A DNA stretch of 64,000 bases from Pseudomonadota bacterium (GCA_023460395.1 JAEWQB010000019.1:67011-131010); one strand, 5' to 3'. Shown: positions 17,101 to 25,403, numbered from the stretch's first letter. The notes: generated by a model from the letters alone, not told the origin. Numbers and translations are program-made.

Positions 17101-17227
17101 CGGAATCGTGGTGGTGTTGGATAGCCGCTTGCTTGCCAATCGCTGGCTGGCTCCCGGCAGGCCCAGCAGAATCGTCGAGGGGCTGGAGAACCTGCCAGAG
17201 CGCCACCGGCGCGGGCGCGGCGTCTAG
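14153..17227 (+). CDS. DinG-like Fe-S DNA helicase with degenerate exonuclease domain
   Basis: This is a superfamily 2 helicase of about 1024 residues. The C-terminal two-thirds has Walker A (EAGTGTGKTLGYLLP), a DEAN box in place of DEAH (IIDEANHFEDAV), and XPD/DinG late motifs (GVETFWHGVDFPGD; IKFRQGMGRLIRRETD). Cysteines in SNYVC, GSGC and HTRC resemble the Fe-S cluster ligands of DinG; the fourth ligand is not obvious. Residues about 30-230 align by pattern with a DEDDh exonuclease domain but lack its acidic residues. A low-complexity linker joins the two parts. The start is uncertain (ATG at 14153; GTG at 14117 in frame). The 3' end overlaps the convergent DUF401 gene by 4 bp. Confidence 0.82.
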   Translation: MFCYLKAMLHATQPRSALRTPQATRPHSANPLFAPLMHPLGDVGFVFAHTALLPGQAPQPYAVAAIRLTPNGKRSEYTSLIHVEQTRARDYMHSHISRRMLVNAPGADAVRDELCAFLAGLECVCCFDPYDSPQALDTLLQDTRIFDLGFAADFFMPWAVSSSTRQLWETVHGRAREKVSFSAEEGVALCVDFAKYLFGDVLSDTRFPGVRALREYLGRSDTLFGDVCCHLLRHFSEYFGSGLLTPVSGEDTADWQQFLEEALPDAKLLSTRKQRSPRDAAESQNQARPLRQTATGATLADISTDSPGAETGVTVAVTGTVAGLPARAGDTGAMGATQPFSPLPEEGMRELFGQLAHSQRGYRVREAQITYAKHVARALNTTAVACIEAGTGTGKTLGYLLPVMEFLKRNPSQRVAVATYTKSLQNQLYGNEIATCRKLFGQYRDIPVALVKGKSNYVCARKLDDAYSPGLTGADLLTWLFFVNICYRHRQADCEDISPRLRRRLDTRRQLTALMLEVSAGSGCHTSHTRCPAQVVTAEAARARLVVTNHNKLILMEKDGKLNGLFRHCIIDEANHFEDAVRNAVSPEFSTADLFGQLRYLQEQCRRVVASNASEREKEHADEALDAMDALVRQLGDLRERFLQMDRGTLGGAVSLHAAHKAFSEGHARTDLTRLQALLEAVLERTALFTGKQAARLGLTYRQLSRCRTMRTLMHEALFTLSQIRAGLEAQGTWQAVQVFPRGWVLSGGHIYVGPLVRNHILSRRDAVIFTSATLTHQSSFDPFRRSIGLGKGPQVVFDSEELPPKPCFVTRVAAPFVPDVSLVVPSGTPSAVFEHKTAWLAHVAREIPRLIESNRGATLVLCASYDDLDALRERLEREYDGEYPLLFQKKGESPAALCDEFRAAKESVLFGVETFWHGVDFPGDTLTQVIITRLPFPSPSSPLMEARRRFLSEAAYWERHRYETAIKFRQGMGRLIRRETDSGIVVVLDSRLLANRWLAPGRPSRIVEGLENLPERHRRGRGV

Positions 17228-18507
17228 CGCGAAAGCAGCAGGAAGTACGCCACCCCGGAAAGAAAGATCAGCAGCGAGGGCAGGGCGATGCGCCGCCACG
17301 CTTTGCCTATGCCTACGTTGAAGTATTGGCAGGTGAGCACGAAGCAGATATGCAGGGGCGAGGACATAATGCCTGTGTAGCCGCTGAAAATAGCTAGCAT
17401 AATGTATGGCATTTGCTGGTCTTGCATGCCCGCCTGTGCCAGCAATCCGGTAATAAGCGGAAAGGTGGAACCCACATACGCGAGGGTAATACCTGAGACA
17501 AATCCTACCAAAAAGGGAAGCAGGGTGCAGGTAATGAATAGTGCCGTGCGCCCGCCCGCCAATTTTGCTAATTCTGTAATAACCCCGGCAGCGTGCAGGG
17601 TATCTTTGAAAATGAAGATAACCACTACCACGCCCAGCATGGTCCACAGGTGTTTGCGGCACAGAGCGTCCCGCACTATGGGGCCGCTGCCCGGATTTTG
17701 CGCCAGCGCCACCAGAATGGCGGCAAGCAGCGCAGCCATCACACCAATTTCAAAGGGAATGCCCGGCAGTAACAGGCCGATGCCTATTTCCATAACCACC
17801 GCACCCACAATGGCGACCAGCAGGGGGCGGCCCGCTACCAGCACCTTGCGGATGTCGCGCTCGCCGGTAATGGTCGCTTCCTTGGAAATGTCCAGCGGCA
17901 AAACGCCGGGGCGCAGCAGAAAAATCCAGCCCAGCGTAAGAGTGATGCCCAGCGCGGGCAGCCCGTACAGAACAAGCACGCCAATGGAAATATCGCAGAT
18001 GGTGGCGGCAAGTATCAGGCCGGGGTACAGGGGCCACGTGGTTTCCCATATGTGGCGAAACCAGTAGTTGAGTAGCACCTTGTCTTCACCGGGAACATTA
18101 AGCCGCTCCGCCACGTTACCCAGCATGGGCGCGGAAAATACCGCGCCACCGGGCATGGGCAGCAGGCCGATGAGCGCGGGGAAAAACACAAGCCGCAGAC
18201 GCGGGTGCCGCAAATATCCCGCCAGACTCTCCATGAGCCGTCCGGCCTGGCCCGTTTTATCCAGCACATCGCTAAGTACAAGTATGAGGGCGAGAATGAT
18301 GGCAAGATAGAGCGTTTGAGGCGTGGTTAGCGCGTTCCAGACGGTTTCCGGCCATAGAGCCACCGGCAGGGCGAAGAGCAGAGCCAGTGAAAGACTGCCC
18401 AGTGCGATGGAAAGGAGCAGGCCTACCCGCAACCGGAGCGCCGTGAGCATGATAGCGAAGACGGCGATGAGCTTATACAGAGGCATGAAGGAAGCAAGCG
18501 AGAGCAT
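17224..18507 (-). CDS. DUF401 family integral membrane permease
   Basis: This is a 427-residue, very hydrophobic protein with about ten or more predicted membrane helices, matching the DUF401 family of the ion-transporter superfamily. Characteristic stretches are SDVLDKTGQAGRLMESL, FFPALIGLLPMPGGAVFSAPML and a YTGIMSSPLHICFVLT segment near the end. The substrate is unknown. I placed the start at the ATG at 18507, just before the first helix; upstream in-frame codons give an implausible, non-hydrophobic 89-residue extension. The ribosome-binding site is weak. Its stop codon overlaps the helicase stop on the opposite strand. Confidence 0.8.
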   Translation of the reverse strand: MLSLASFMPLYKLIAVFAIMLTALRLRVGLLLSIALGSLSLALLFALPVALWPETVWNALTTPQTLYLAIILALILVLSDVLDKTGQAGRLMESLAGYLRHPRLRLVFFPALIGLLPMPGGAVFSAPMLGNVAERLNVPGEDKVLLNYWFRHIWETTWPLYPGLILAATICDISIGVLVLYGLPALGITLTLGWIFLLRPGVLPLDISKEATITGERDIRKVLVAGRPLLVAIVGAVVMEIGIGLLLPGIPFEIGVMAALLAAILVALAQNPGSGPIVRDALCRKHLWTMLGVVVVIFIFKDTLHAAGVITELAKLAGGRTALFITCTLLPFLVGFVSGITLAYVGSTFPLITGLLAQAGMQDQQMPYIMLAIFSGYTGIMSSPLHICFVLTCQYFNVGIGKAWRRIALPSLLIFLSGVAYFLLLSR

Positions 18508-18726
18508 GAAGGTGTGATCCTGACGTATGAAGGTGCAAAGCCCTCTCTTCCCCCCTTTTCCCGGATTTGTAAATAGTTTGCTCATGCGCTCAAACAGTGA
18601 GACGGGGGCCATAGACGCGGTGGTACTGAAAGCATTGAGAGAATTTTTTGAATCCGGCACGCGGAAAGACTGGCATTTCGCCCGGTCCTGAACGGAGAGC
18701 GGCATATGGCGGCGGTTATGCCCATG

Positions 18727-18766
18727 CAAAACGGGGCGGACCGTTCGTACAGAAGGTCCGCCCCGT
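18727..18766 (-). terminator. Terminator of the purD-purE operon
   Basis: A perfect 12-bp stem, ACGGGGCGGACC (18731-18742) with GGTCCGCCCCGT (18755-18766), is followed on the minus strand by TTT. It lies 34 bp past purE. Confidence 0.8.
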
Positions 18767-18799
18767 GAAATCATGGCGAAAGCAGTTGCCGGAGCGCTG

Positions 18800-19306
18800 T
18801 TATCGATTTTTTGTCATGCGGGCTTCCAGTTCGTGCGCGCTGGCGAGCACTTGCTCCTGCATCTCTTTGCGCGCGGCGGCTAGCTTGCGGGCTATTTCCG
18901 GGTCTTGCAGCGCAATGATCTGGGCGGCGAACCACGCGGCGTTTTTTGCCCCGGCCTTGTCCAAAGCCAGAGTGCCCACGGGATAACCGGGAGGCATCAT
19001 CACCGTGGAGAGCAGTGCGTCCATGCCGCCCAGCTTGGAAGCGGTAACGGGAACACCCAGCACGGGCTTTGTGGTGCGGGCGGCTACGGCACCGGCAAGG
19101 TGCGCGGCCATGCCTGCCGCGCAGATGAAGACTTGGCAACCATCTTTGTCCAGTGTGTCCACCAATTGTTCTGTGCGTTCCGGCGTGCGGTGGGCCGAAC
19201 TGACGGTGAACAGGTAGCTGATGCCCAGTTTGTCCAAAACCTCGGTGCAGGGGCGCATGGTTTCTTCATCGGACAGGCTGCCCATGAATATTCCGACTTG
19301 CGGCAT
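18800..19306 (-). CDS. purE: Phosphoribosylaminoimidazole carboxylase PurE
   Basis: This 168-residue enzyme of de novo purine synthesis forms carboxyaminoimidazole ribonucleotide. The N-terminus MPQVGIFMGSLSDEETM contains the GSxSD phosphate-binding loop, followed by SSAHRTPERT with the catalytic histidine. Later stretches GVPVTASKLGGMDALLS and MPPGYPVGTLALDKAGAKNAAW are family hallmarks. CAGGAG precedes the ATG at 19306. The gene lies 44 bp downstream of purD and is co-transcribed with it. No purK is adjacent; whether this is an N5-CAIR mutase or an AIR-carboxylating class II enzyme cannot be settled from sequence by eye. Confidence 0.93.
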   Translation of the reverse strand: MPQVGIFMGSLSDEETMRPCTEVLDKLGISYLFTVSSAHRTPERTEQLVDTLDKDGCQVFICAAGMAAHLAGAVAARTTKPVLGVPVTASKLGGMDALLSTVMMPPGYPVGTLALDKAGAKNAAWFAAQIIALQDPEIARKLAAARKEMQEQVLASAHELEARMTKNR

Positions 19307-19350
19307 CGTGTTGTCTCCTGACGGTTGCAGGGTAAAAGGGTGAGAGGGCG

Positions 19351-20619
19351 TTATTTTAGGCCTTTGAATCCTATGTCGCGGCGGCAGTACAGGCTGTCCA
19401 TACGCAACCGGTCCACACCTTCGTAAGCGCGTTTTTGCGCATCGGCAAGGGTGGCCCCCGGCGCGGTAACGCACAGTATGCGCCCACCGTTGGCACGGGT
19501 GACGCCGTTTTCCAGCACGGTGCCCGCCTGAAAGACCTTAACGCCGGGCACGGCTTCGGCCTCGGCTATGCCGGAAATAGCCATGCCCTTGGGGTATTCG
19601 CCGGGGTAGCCCGCCGCGGCGATAACCACGCCCAGTGTCGACTCCGCGCGAATGGAGAGCGGCGTTTCCGCCAGACGGCCTTCAATGCAAGCCATCATGA
19701 CCTCTGACAGGTCGCTTTCTAAGCGCATAAGCAGCGGCTGGCACTCAGGATCGCCGAAGCGCACATTAAATTCCAGCACGTAGGGGCCTTTGGCGGTCAT
19801 CATTAGGCCCGCATATAAAATGCCGATAAAAGGCTTATCCTTGCTGGACAGGGTTTCGCACACGGGCTTCATGACCAGATCAATGATCTCGTCATAGCGT
19901 TCGGCGGGCAGAACAGGAGCGGGGCTGTATGCGCCCATGCCGCCGGTGTTGGGACCGGTGTCGCCGTCGCCGACGGCCTTGTGGTCCTGCGAGGAAGGCA
20001 GCGGTTTTACCGTTTTGCCATCGCAAAAGGCAATAAAAGAGGCTTCTTCGCCTATGAGGCACTCTTCAATGACCACGTGCGCCCCGGACGAGCCAAATGC
20101 CTTTTTAAGCATAATGTCTTCAAGCGCCGCGATAGCTTCCCCTGTGGTTTGCGCCACGATGACGCCTTTGCCGGCTGCCAGCCCGTCGGCTTTGACCACA
20201 ATGGGAGCGCCAACCTGCAGAACATATTCGCGGGCGTCTTCGAATTCATCAAATACGCCAAAGGCGGCGGTGGGCACACCGGCTTCGTCCATAATACGCT
20301 TGGCAAACGCTTTGGAACCTTCCAACTGGGCCGCATATGCGTTGGGTCCGAAGCAGGGAATGCCCGCGAGGTCCAGCGCGTCTTTTATGCCCAGTACGAG
20401 CGGAAGTTCCGGGCCGGGAACCACAAGGTCTATACGCTGGTCTTTGGCGAAGGCCACCAGCGCGGGAATGTCGTCCACGGCAATGGGCACATTGGTGCCC
20501 TCAAGGGCGGTGCCGCCGTTGCCGGGGGCGATGAAGATCGTATCTACGTTCGGGCTTTGGCGCAGTTTCCATGCAAGGGCATGTTCGCGCCCGCCGTTGC
20601 CGATGATCAGAATCCGCAC
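19351..20619 (-). CDS. purD: Phosphoribosylamine-glycine ligase PurD
   Basis: This is a 422-residue ATP-grasp enzyme, the second step of purine synthesis, joining glycine to phosphoribosylamine. The N-terminus MRILIIGNGGREHALAWKL and the loop GPELPLVLGIKDALD are diagnostic. The ATP-grasp core includes VVKADGLAAGKGVIVA and VLEFNVRFGDPECQ with the metal ligands. Length matches the family. The start at 20619 is the first ATG and begins at the universal MxxLxIGxGGREHA motif. It is first in a purD-purE operon. Confidence 0.97.
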   Translation of the reverse strand: MRILIIGNGGREHALAWKLRQSPNVDTIFIAPGNGGTALEGTNVPIAVDDIPALVAFAKDQRIDLVVPGPELPLVLGIKDALDLAGIPCFGPNAYAAQLEGSKAFAKRIMDEAGVPTAAFGVFDEFEDAREYVLQVGAPIVVKADGLAAGKGVIVAQTTGEAIAALEDIMLKKAFGSSGAHVVIEECLIGEEASFIAFCDGKTVKPLPSSQDHKAVGDGDTGPNTGGMGAYSPAPVLPAERYDEIIDLVMKPVCETLSSKDKPFIGILYAGLMMTAKGPYVLEFNVRFGDPECQPLLMRLESDLSEVMMACIEGRLAETPLSIRAESTLGVVIAAAGYPGEYPKGMAISGIAEAEAVPGVKVFQAGTVLENGVTRANGGRILCVTAPGATLADAQKRAYEGVDRLRMDSLYCRRDIGFKGLK

Positions 20620-20780
20620 GTTGGGCCTCCGTGTGGCTTTTACCGGAGCGGTCCGGCTGTTTTAAGGGAAGCGGGACAATCTCGTAGCTTGCGTGTTGTG
20701 GTGTGGGCCTGATACAGCTTTTTCCCGTCCGGTTCAAGATTTGTTCGTTCATCCCATGGCATCGCGAGAGGAGAGTTACC

Positions 20781-22073
20781 ATGTCGTCACCACGTTTTTT
20801 GCCGCATCTGCCTGAAGAAAAGCTCGCTGCTGTGCAGCTTGCCGGGCTGCAATGGACCGTGCGGCACGCCTATGAACACAGCCCCGCGTACCGCGCCAAG
20901 TTTATTGAGGCAGGAGTGGAGCCGGGAGATGTGACCAGTCTGGACGACATTCGCAAGTTGCCTGTAACCACAGTAACCGATCTCCGGGACGGATATCCTC
21001 TGCCGTTGCTCAGTGTACCAGAAGAAGACGTGGTGCGCATCCACGCCTCGTCTGGCACCACGGGAAAGCGGAAAATTCTGGCCTACACGCAGAAAGACGT
21101 GGACACCTTTGCCCTGCAAATGGCCCGGTGTTTTGAAATAGCCGGATTAACCCGGCTGGACCGTGTGCAAATAGCCGTGGGATACGGATTATGGACAGCG
21201 GGGGCGGGCTTTCAGTTGGGCTGCGAGCGGTTTGGGGCGTTGACCGTACCCGTGGGACCGGGCAATTTGGAAATGCATTTGCAATTGCTGGCGGACATGG
21301 GCACCACCTGTCTGTGCTCCACAGCGTCCATGGCGCTGCTCATGGCGGAAGAGGTGGAGCGCAACGGGTTGCTGGAACAAAGCCGTCTTCGCAAGGTTAT
21401 TTTTGGTGCGGAGGCGCATAGCGCCAAAATGCGCCGGGCCTTTGAATCGAAGCTGGGGCTGGAAGGCAGCTACGATATCGGCGGCATGACTGAAATGTAT
21501 GGTCCCGGCACCGCGCTGGAATGTGATGCGCACGAAGGACTGCATTACTGGGGTGACCTGTTCATTATTGAAATTTTGGACCCGGAGACGCTCCTGCCCG
21601 TTCCAGACGGTGAGATAGGCGAGATGGTGGTCACCAGCCTGTGTAAAGAGGCTGTGCCGCTTGTCCGGTACCGTACCCGTGATCTTTCGCGCAAGCTGCC
21701 GGGCCTGTGTTCCTGTGGGCGACATATTCCCCGGCATGACCACATTCTCGGCCGGTCAGACGATATGATTATCTTCCGTGGTGTAAATATTTACCCCGGT
21801 CAGATAGCGGATGTTTTGCAGCATTTCCCGGAGGCAGGGGCGGAATACCAAATAGTGCTTTCACGAACGGAAGGGCGCGATAGTCTGCTTCTGCGGCTTG
21901 AGAGAAACGTGGAAACCGGTACGGACAACGATAGTAATATCGCCCGTGCCGTGGGCGCGGCGCTGCATAAAAAACTTATGGCCCGCGCAGATGTGGAAAT
22001 TGTGGAACCCGGTGCCTTGCCGCGTTCTTTTGGCAAATCCAAGCGGGTGGTAGATACGCGAAACGAGGAATAA
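20781..22073 (+). CDS. Phenylacetate-CoA ligase (PaaK) family adenylate-forming enzyme
   Basis: This is a 430-residue AMP-forming CoA ligase. The P-loop-like motif is ASSGTTGKRKILAYT; the A8-type region is LVRYRTRDLSRKLPG and the hinge is ILGRSDDMIIFRGVNIYPGQI, all typical of PaaK. The C-terminus ends with the conserved KSKRVVD lysine region. The substrate is an aryl or short carboxylic acid; in sulfate reducers such enzymes are often linked to 2-oxoacid/aryl-acid metabolism, but there is no partner gene here. The start MSSPRF at 20781 has GAGGAG upstream; an in-frame codon at 20703 lies in the purD promoter region. Confidence 0.88.
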   Translation: MSSPRFLPHLPEEKLAAVQLAGLQWTVRHAYEHSPAYRAKFIEAGVEPGDVTSLDDIRKLPVTTVTDLRDGYPLPLLSVPEEDVVRIHASSGTTGKRKILAYTQKDVDTFALQMARCFEIAGLTRLDRVQIAVGYGLWTAGAGFQLGCERFGALTVPVGPGNLEMHLQLLADMGTTCLCSTASMALLMAEEVERNGLLEQSRLRKVIFGAEAHSAKMRRAFESKLGLEGSYDIGGMTEMYGPGTALECDAHEGLHYWGDLFIIEILDPETLLPVPDGEIGEMVVTSLCKEAVPLVRYRTRDLSRKLPGLCSCGRHIPRHDHILGRSDDMIIFRGVNIYPGQIADVLQHFPEAGAEYQIVLSRTEGRDSLLLRLERNVETGTDNDSNIARAVGAALHKKLMARADVEIVEPGALPRSFGKSKRVVDTRNEE

Positions 22074-22247
22074 CGCATAAAAATGTCTGAAACAGGCTAG
22101 TCCGTTTCGGAAGGTATACTTGTTCACGTTTCGTGCCTGCGGTTAGGCTGGCTGTGTGATTGATTCCATATGTGGCAAAGGGGGCAACATGAGGAAGCCA
22201 TATTCACTGCGCGTGTACTTTTTTTACAGGAATAGGTAGGAAAAGGC

Positions 22248-23468
22248 ATGCTTAAGAAGATCGCCATACAGGATTTACGGCCCGGAATGTATGTAGTGAA
22301 TTCCGGGTTATCGTGGATTGAATATCCGTATTTATATATGCGGGAAGGTGTTGTCGCCACCGAGGATGCCGTTCGAGCCATAGCAGCCGAGGGCTTTACC
22401 GAGGCCGTTATCGACACCGATCTTTGCGTGGGCTTGGATATGGCTTCGGTGGAAAGCGAGGCCGATATCTCCCACCGCATCAGTGCGCTTGCGGAGTATA
22501 TTCCGCCCGGACCTACCGTGGCGCTTTCCGAAGAACTGAAGCGGGCCGTCGCGCTCTATTCGGACTCTGTGAAGCAGGCCCGGTCCATCATGGACGACGT
22601 GCGTATGGGCCGTGCGCTGGACGTGGACGCCTCATCCCCCGTTGTTGAAGAGATTATCGGCAGTGTCACCCGCAACTGTGATGCGCTGACGGGGCTGTCA
22701 AAGCTGCGTTCCTTTGATGAATATACATTTACGCACTGTGTGAATGTGGCGGTATTAGCCGTGGTCTTTGGTCGTTTTCTGGGTAAAACCGAAGACGACC
22801 TCAGAGTGCTGGGCATGGCCGGTCTATTCCACGATGTGGGCAAGCAGCTTGTGCCGCAGGACGTGTTGAATAAACCCGGCAAGCTCACCGAGGCTGAGTT
22901 TGTGCAGATGAAACAGCATCCCTCATTGGGCTACAATCATCTGAAAAAGCAGGCTGGTGCCGAAGGCGGCGAAGTGAATCCCGTGGTGCTGGCGGGGGTG
23001 CTGGAGCACCACGAAAAGTACAACGGCACCGGATATCCCGGAGGGCTTGCTGGAGATACCATCAGTGAGGCGGGGCGTATTCTCGCCGTGGCAGACGTAT
23101 ACGACGCGCTCACCAGTCAGCGGGTATACAAGGCCCCCATGCTGCCGCATAAAGCTCTGGGCCTTATGTACTCCATGCGCGGCAAGGAATTTCATCCGGG
23201 GTATGTGGAACGGTTCATCAAGTGTCTGGGAATATATCCCGTAGGCACCACGGTACTGCTGAACTCCGGGCACGTGGGGGTTGTATACGGCTCTAACCCG
23301 CGCATACCCTTGCAACCGCAAGTGCTGGTGGCTGCCGGTTCGCTGGGGGCCATTTTGCCCCGGCGGGTGGACCTTGCGGAGCATCCGCAGTTGCGTGTTA
23401 GTTCTGTGGCAGACCCCGCGCGATACGGAATGAACCCGGAGCAACTGCTGGAGCGTTTCGCGGGGTAG
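22248..23468 (+). CDS. HD-GYP domain cyclic-di-GMP phosphodiesterase
   Basis: This 406-residue protein has an N-terminal DUF3391 domain (MLKKIAIQDLRPGMYVV, residues 1-110) and a complete HD-GYP domain. The metal-binding motifs are present: HCVNVAVLA, LFHDVGK (H195, D196), MKQHPSLGYNHL, LEHHEKYNGTGYPGGLAGD with the GYP triad, and VADVYDALTSQRVYK. It should hydrolyse cyclic-di-GMP in the cytosol and so favour motility over sessile growth. AGGAAAAGG lies before the ATG. It appears monocistronic and has a 174-bp upstream gap. Confidence 0.93.
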   Translation: MLKKIAIQDLRPGMYVVNSGLSWIEYPYLYMREGVVATEDAVRAIAAEGFTEAVIDTDLCVGLDMASVESEADISHRISALAEYIPPGPTVALSEELKRAVALYSDSVKQARSIMDDVRMGRALDVDASSPVVEEIIGSVTRNCDALTGLSKLRSFDEYTFTHCVNVAVLAVVFGRFLGKTEDDLRVLGMAGLFHDVGKQLVPQDVLNKPGKLTEAEFVQMKQHPSLGYNHLKKQAGAEGGEVNPVVLAGVLEHHEKYNGTGYPGGLAGDTISEAGRILAVADVYDALTSQRVYKAPMLPHKALGLMYSMRGKEFHPGYVERFIKCLGIYPVGTTVLLNSGHVGVVYGSNPRIPLQPQVLVAAGSLGAILPRRVDLAEHPQLRVSSVADPARYGMNPEQLLERFAG

Positions 23469-23492
23469 CGGGCCAACCTGTCCCGCTGTTTC

Positions 23493-24137
23493 TCAAGACG
23501 CCTCTATTTCCTGCGGCAAAGCAACGTCCGGCAATGCGGCGCGCAGGTGTTTTGCGAATGCGGGGTATCCTTCATACGTAATGGTGCGTAATCCTTCCGT
23601 CGCGGCTCGTGTCGTGTTGGCGGGGTTGTCATCTATAAAGAGCGCCTGCTGCGGAAAAACATGCATATTCTCACATGCATACCGGAAAAAAGCAGGTTCC
23701 CGCTTGCTCATGCCCTCACGGTATGAGTTGAATACCCCATCAAACAGTCGGAAAAATCCGTGAGCGCTGTTCAGCTCTTCCAGCCAGTTGGTATGATCGC
23801 TGAGGAGGGCAGTGCGGGCGTGTTCACGCACGTGCGCCACAACCCGCAGCATCCACGGACGAATAACGAAACGGGTAAGAATGGCGGAACGTAGCTCCGT
23901 GTCCGATTCGGTAATGCCGGTGGCCCGGCGCACGGCTTCCCAGAAGTCATGCTCGGAGGCGTTTCCCGTGGCATAGCCGTGGGCGTAGCATATCTCTGTG
24001 GCCGTGCGCAGTACCGTTTCTGGACTTTTGCCATTGCGTCTGCCGATTTCTTTGAGGCCCTGCACGAACCCTTCTTCGGCGAGCACACCGCTGAAGTCGA
24101 AGAAAACCACCGCAATATCATCGTGTTTTCGAGGCAT
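23493..24137 (-). CDS. HAD superfamily hydrolase
   Basis: This is a 214-residue cytosolic HAD-fold enzyme. Motif I is VVFFDFSGVLAE with the nucleophile Asp followed by Phe-Ser, so the usual second Asp of DxD is Ser; related members with DFGGV show this tolerance. Motif II is TALLSDHT, motif III the lysine in SKREPAFF, motif IV FIDDNPANTTRA. The cap lies at residues about 20-95. The substrate is unknown; the HAD-IA/YihX group acts on small phosphoesters. The gene is convergent with the HD-GYP gene, 24 bp apart. Confidence 0.8.
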   Translation of the reverse strand: MPRKHDDIAVVFFDFSGVLAEEGFVQGLKEIGRRNGKSPETVLRTATEICYAHGYATGNASEHDFWEAVRRATGITESDTELRSAILTRFVIRPWMLRVVAHVREHARTALLSDHTNWLEELNSAHGFFRLFDGVFNSYREGMSKREPAFFRYACENMHVFPQQALFIDDNPANTTRAATEGLRTITYEGYPAFAKHLRAALPDVALPQEIEAS

Positions 24138-24310
24138 GTCAGTATCCTAGTAGAGAATGTGGAGAGAATTAGGTTGTCCGGCACGAAGAGAATAGTGTAG
24201 CGTTTCGTGCTGAAATCGCAACCGTCTCTGCCTGTGAAGTGAGAATGGAAAAAAATACATAAATATGCACAGGAAAATGAGCCATCCTCTTGCCAGAGTC
24301 TTGGGGCGCA

Positions 24311-24328
24311 TGTATTACACGTAATACA
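24311..24328. promoter_or_regulatory. Perfect palindrome upstream of the HU gene
   Basis: TGTATTAC (24311-24318) and GTAATACA (24321-24328) are perfect inverted 8-mers with a 2-nt centre, ending 66 bp before the HU start codon. The form suits a dimeric repressor or activator; I cannot assign a family. Confidence 0.45.
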
Positions 24329-24394
24329 CCGGACTCATGGTTCCGGCGAGTGAGCGAATCCGCAACCACGCGGGAAGAATCGGGAGAACCATGT

Positions 24395-24670
24395 ATGAAC
24401 AAAAGTGAACTTGTGAAAATGCTGGCCGACGAGCACAATCTCTCCACGGATGAAGCCGTGCTGGTGGTAAACACCTTCTTCGACAGCGTGCGTGACGCAT
24501 TGCTGGAAGGGGACCGGGTGGAGATTCGCGGCTTCGGCTCCTTTAAGGTGAAGAACTACAGCGGGTATAAGGGACGCAATCCCAAAACCGGCGAGAGTGT
24601 GGAAGTTTCCTCGAAACGTCTACCCGTGTTCCGAGCTGGCAAAGAACTGAAAGAACTGGTTAACGACTAG
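24395..24670 (+). CDS. hup: HU/IHF family DNA-binding protein
   Basis: This is a 91-residue histone-like protein that bends DNA as a dimer. The N-terminus MNKSELVKMLADEHNLS and core RVEIRGFGSFKVKNYSGYKGRNPKTGE (residues about 45-72, with the DNA-intercalating arm) are standard for the family. The start chosen is the ATG at 24395 with GGGAGA upstream; an overlapping ATG at 24391 is out of frame. HU and IHF subgroups are not separable by eye. A perfect palindrome lies in its upstream region. Confidence 0.93.
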   Translation: MNKSELVKMLADEHNLSTDEAVLVVNTFFDSVRDALLEGDRVEIRGFGSFKVKNYSGYKGRNPKTGESVEVSSKRLPVFRAGKELKELVND

Positions 24671-24707
24671 TTCGCAGGCCATCTTTCCGCTTTTTCCAAT
24701 GCGCCGC

Positions 24708-24734
24708 CCGACCCTATGTATGGCATTGGGTCGG
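24708..24734 (+). terminator. Stem-loop between the HU gene and cheD
   Basis: CCGACCC (24708-24714) pairs with GGGTCGG (24728-24734) around a 13-nt loop. No T tract follows, so termination is uncertain. Confidence 0.35.
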
Positions 24735-24761
24735 CTGGCGTGATGGAATGGCATACCCTTC

Positions 24762-25403
24762 TTGCGCAACCCCCTTGCGGTGACCCGAAAAACAGCCTCA
24801 CCACTGTCATCCCTTCCCGTCTCCCTGCGTGGCGCGGATTTGCCCGGTGTGCATCTGCACATTGGCGAGGGAATTGTAACCACGGGAAACCTCCTCGTTT
24901 CCACCGTGCTCGGCTCCTGTGTCTCTGTGACATTTTTTCACGCGGAAAGCGGACTTGCCGGTATTTTTCATGCCATGTTGCCGCTGCGTGGGGAATTTGC
25001 GGATGCGGCAATGCCGCCTTGCAAGTATGTTGATTCCGCCATTGATGTCCTTTATGAACAGTTCGTGCGGCGCGGAATCGCTGTTCGTGATGTGGAAATA
25101 AAGCTGTTTGGTGGAGCTTTTAGCTTAGGCAAGGCTTCAAACGTGGCGGCACGGGCTCTTGTGGACGTGGGGGCGCGGAATGTCGCGACTGCCAGACAGG
25201 AACTTGCCCGGCGGAGGCTCCGTGTTGCGGGAGAACAGGTGCTGGGAGATCGGGGCCGCAAACTCTTGTTTGACACACGCAGTGGTGTAGTGTGGGTGAA
25301 GTTGCTCGCCAGTGCGGAAGAACAGGCTGTGCTGCGCACGGAAAATGTGGAATTCTCCGTGGCGACGAATCAAGCTTGCCGTCTGGAAATATGTGAGCCG
25401 TAA
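24762..25403 (+). CDS. cheD: Chemoreceptor glutamine deamidase CheD
   Basis: This is a roughly 200-residue CheD. The catalytic cysteine lies in TVLGSCVSVTFFH and the histidine in GIFHAMLP; the region VEIKLFGGAFSLG and the sheet NVATARQELARRRLRV follow the family order. CheD deamidates glutamines on chemoreceptors and tunes receptor activity with CheC-type phosphatases. The start is uncertain: TTG at 24762 is the longest, GTG at 24780 and GTG at 24849 are alternatives, and none has a clear ribosome-binding site; the family core begins near GVHLHIGEG. It lies downstream of the HU gene, away from other che genes. Confidence 0.85.
   Translation: MRNPLAVTRKTASPLSSLPVSLRGADLPGVHLHIGEGIVTTGNLLVSTVLGSCVSVTFFHAESGLAGIFHAMLPLRGEFADAAMPPCKYVDSAIDVLYEQFVRRGIAVRDVEIKLFGGAFSLGKASNVAARALVDVGARNVATARQELARRRLRVAGEQVLGDRGRKLLFDTRSGVVWVKLLASAEEQAVLRTENVEFSVATNQACRLEICEP

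Noticed and set aside
24747..24764. A TGGCAT...TTGC sequence considered as a sigma-54 promoter for cheD
   Set aside because: The GG and GC elements are 12 nt apart instead of the required 10.
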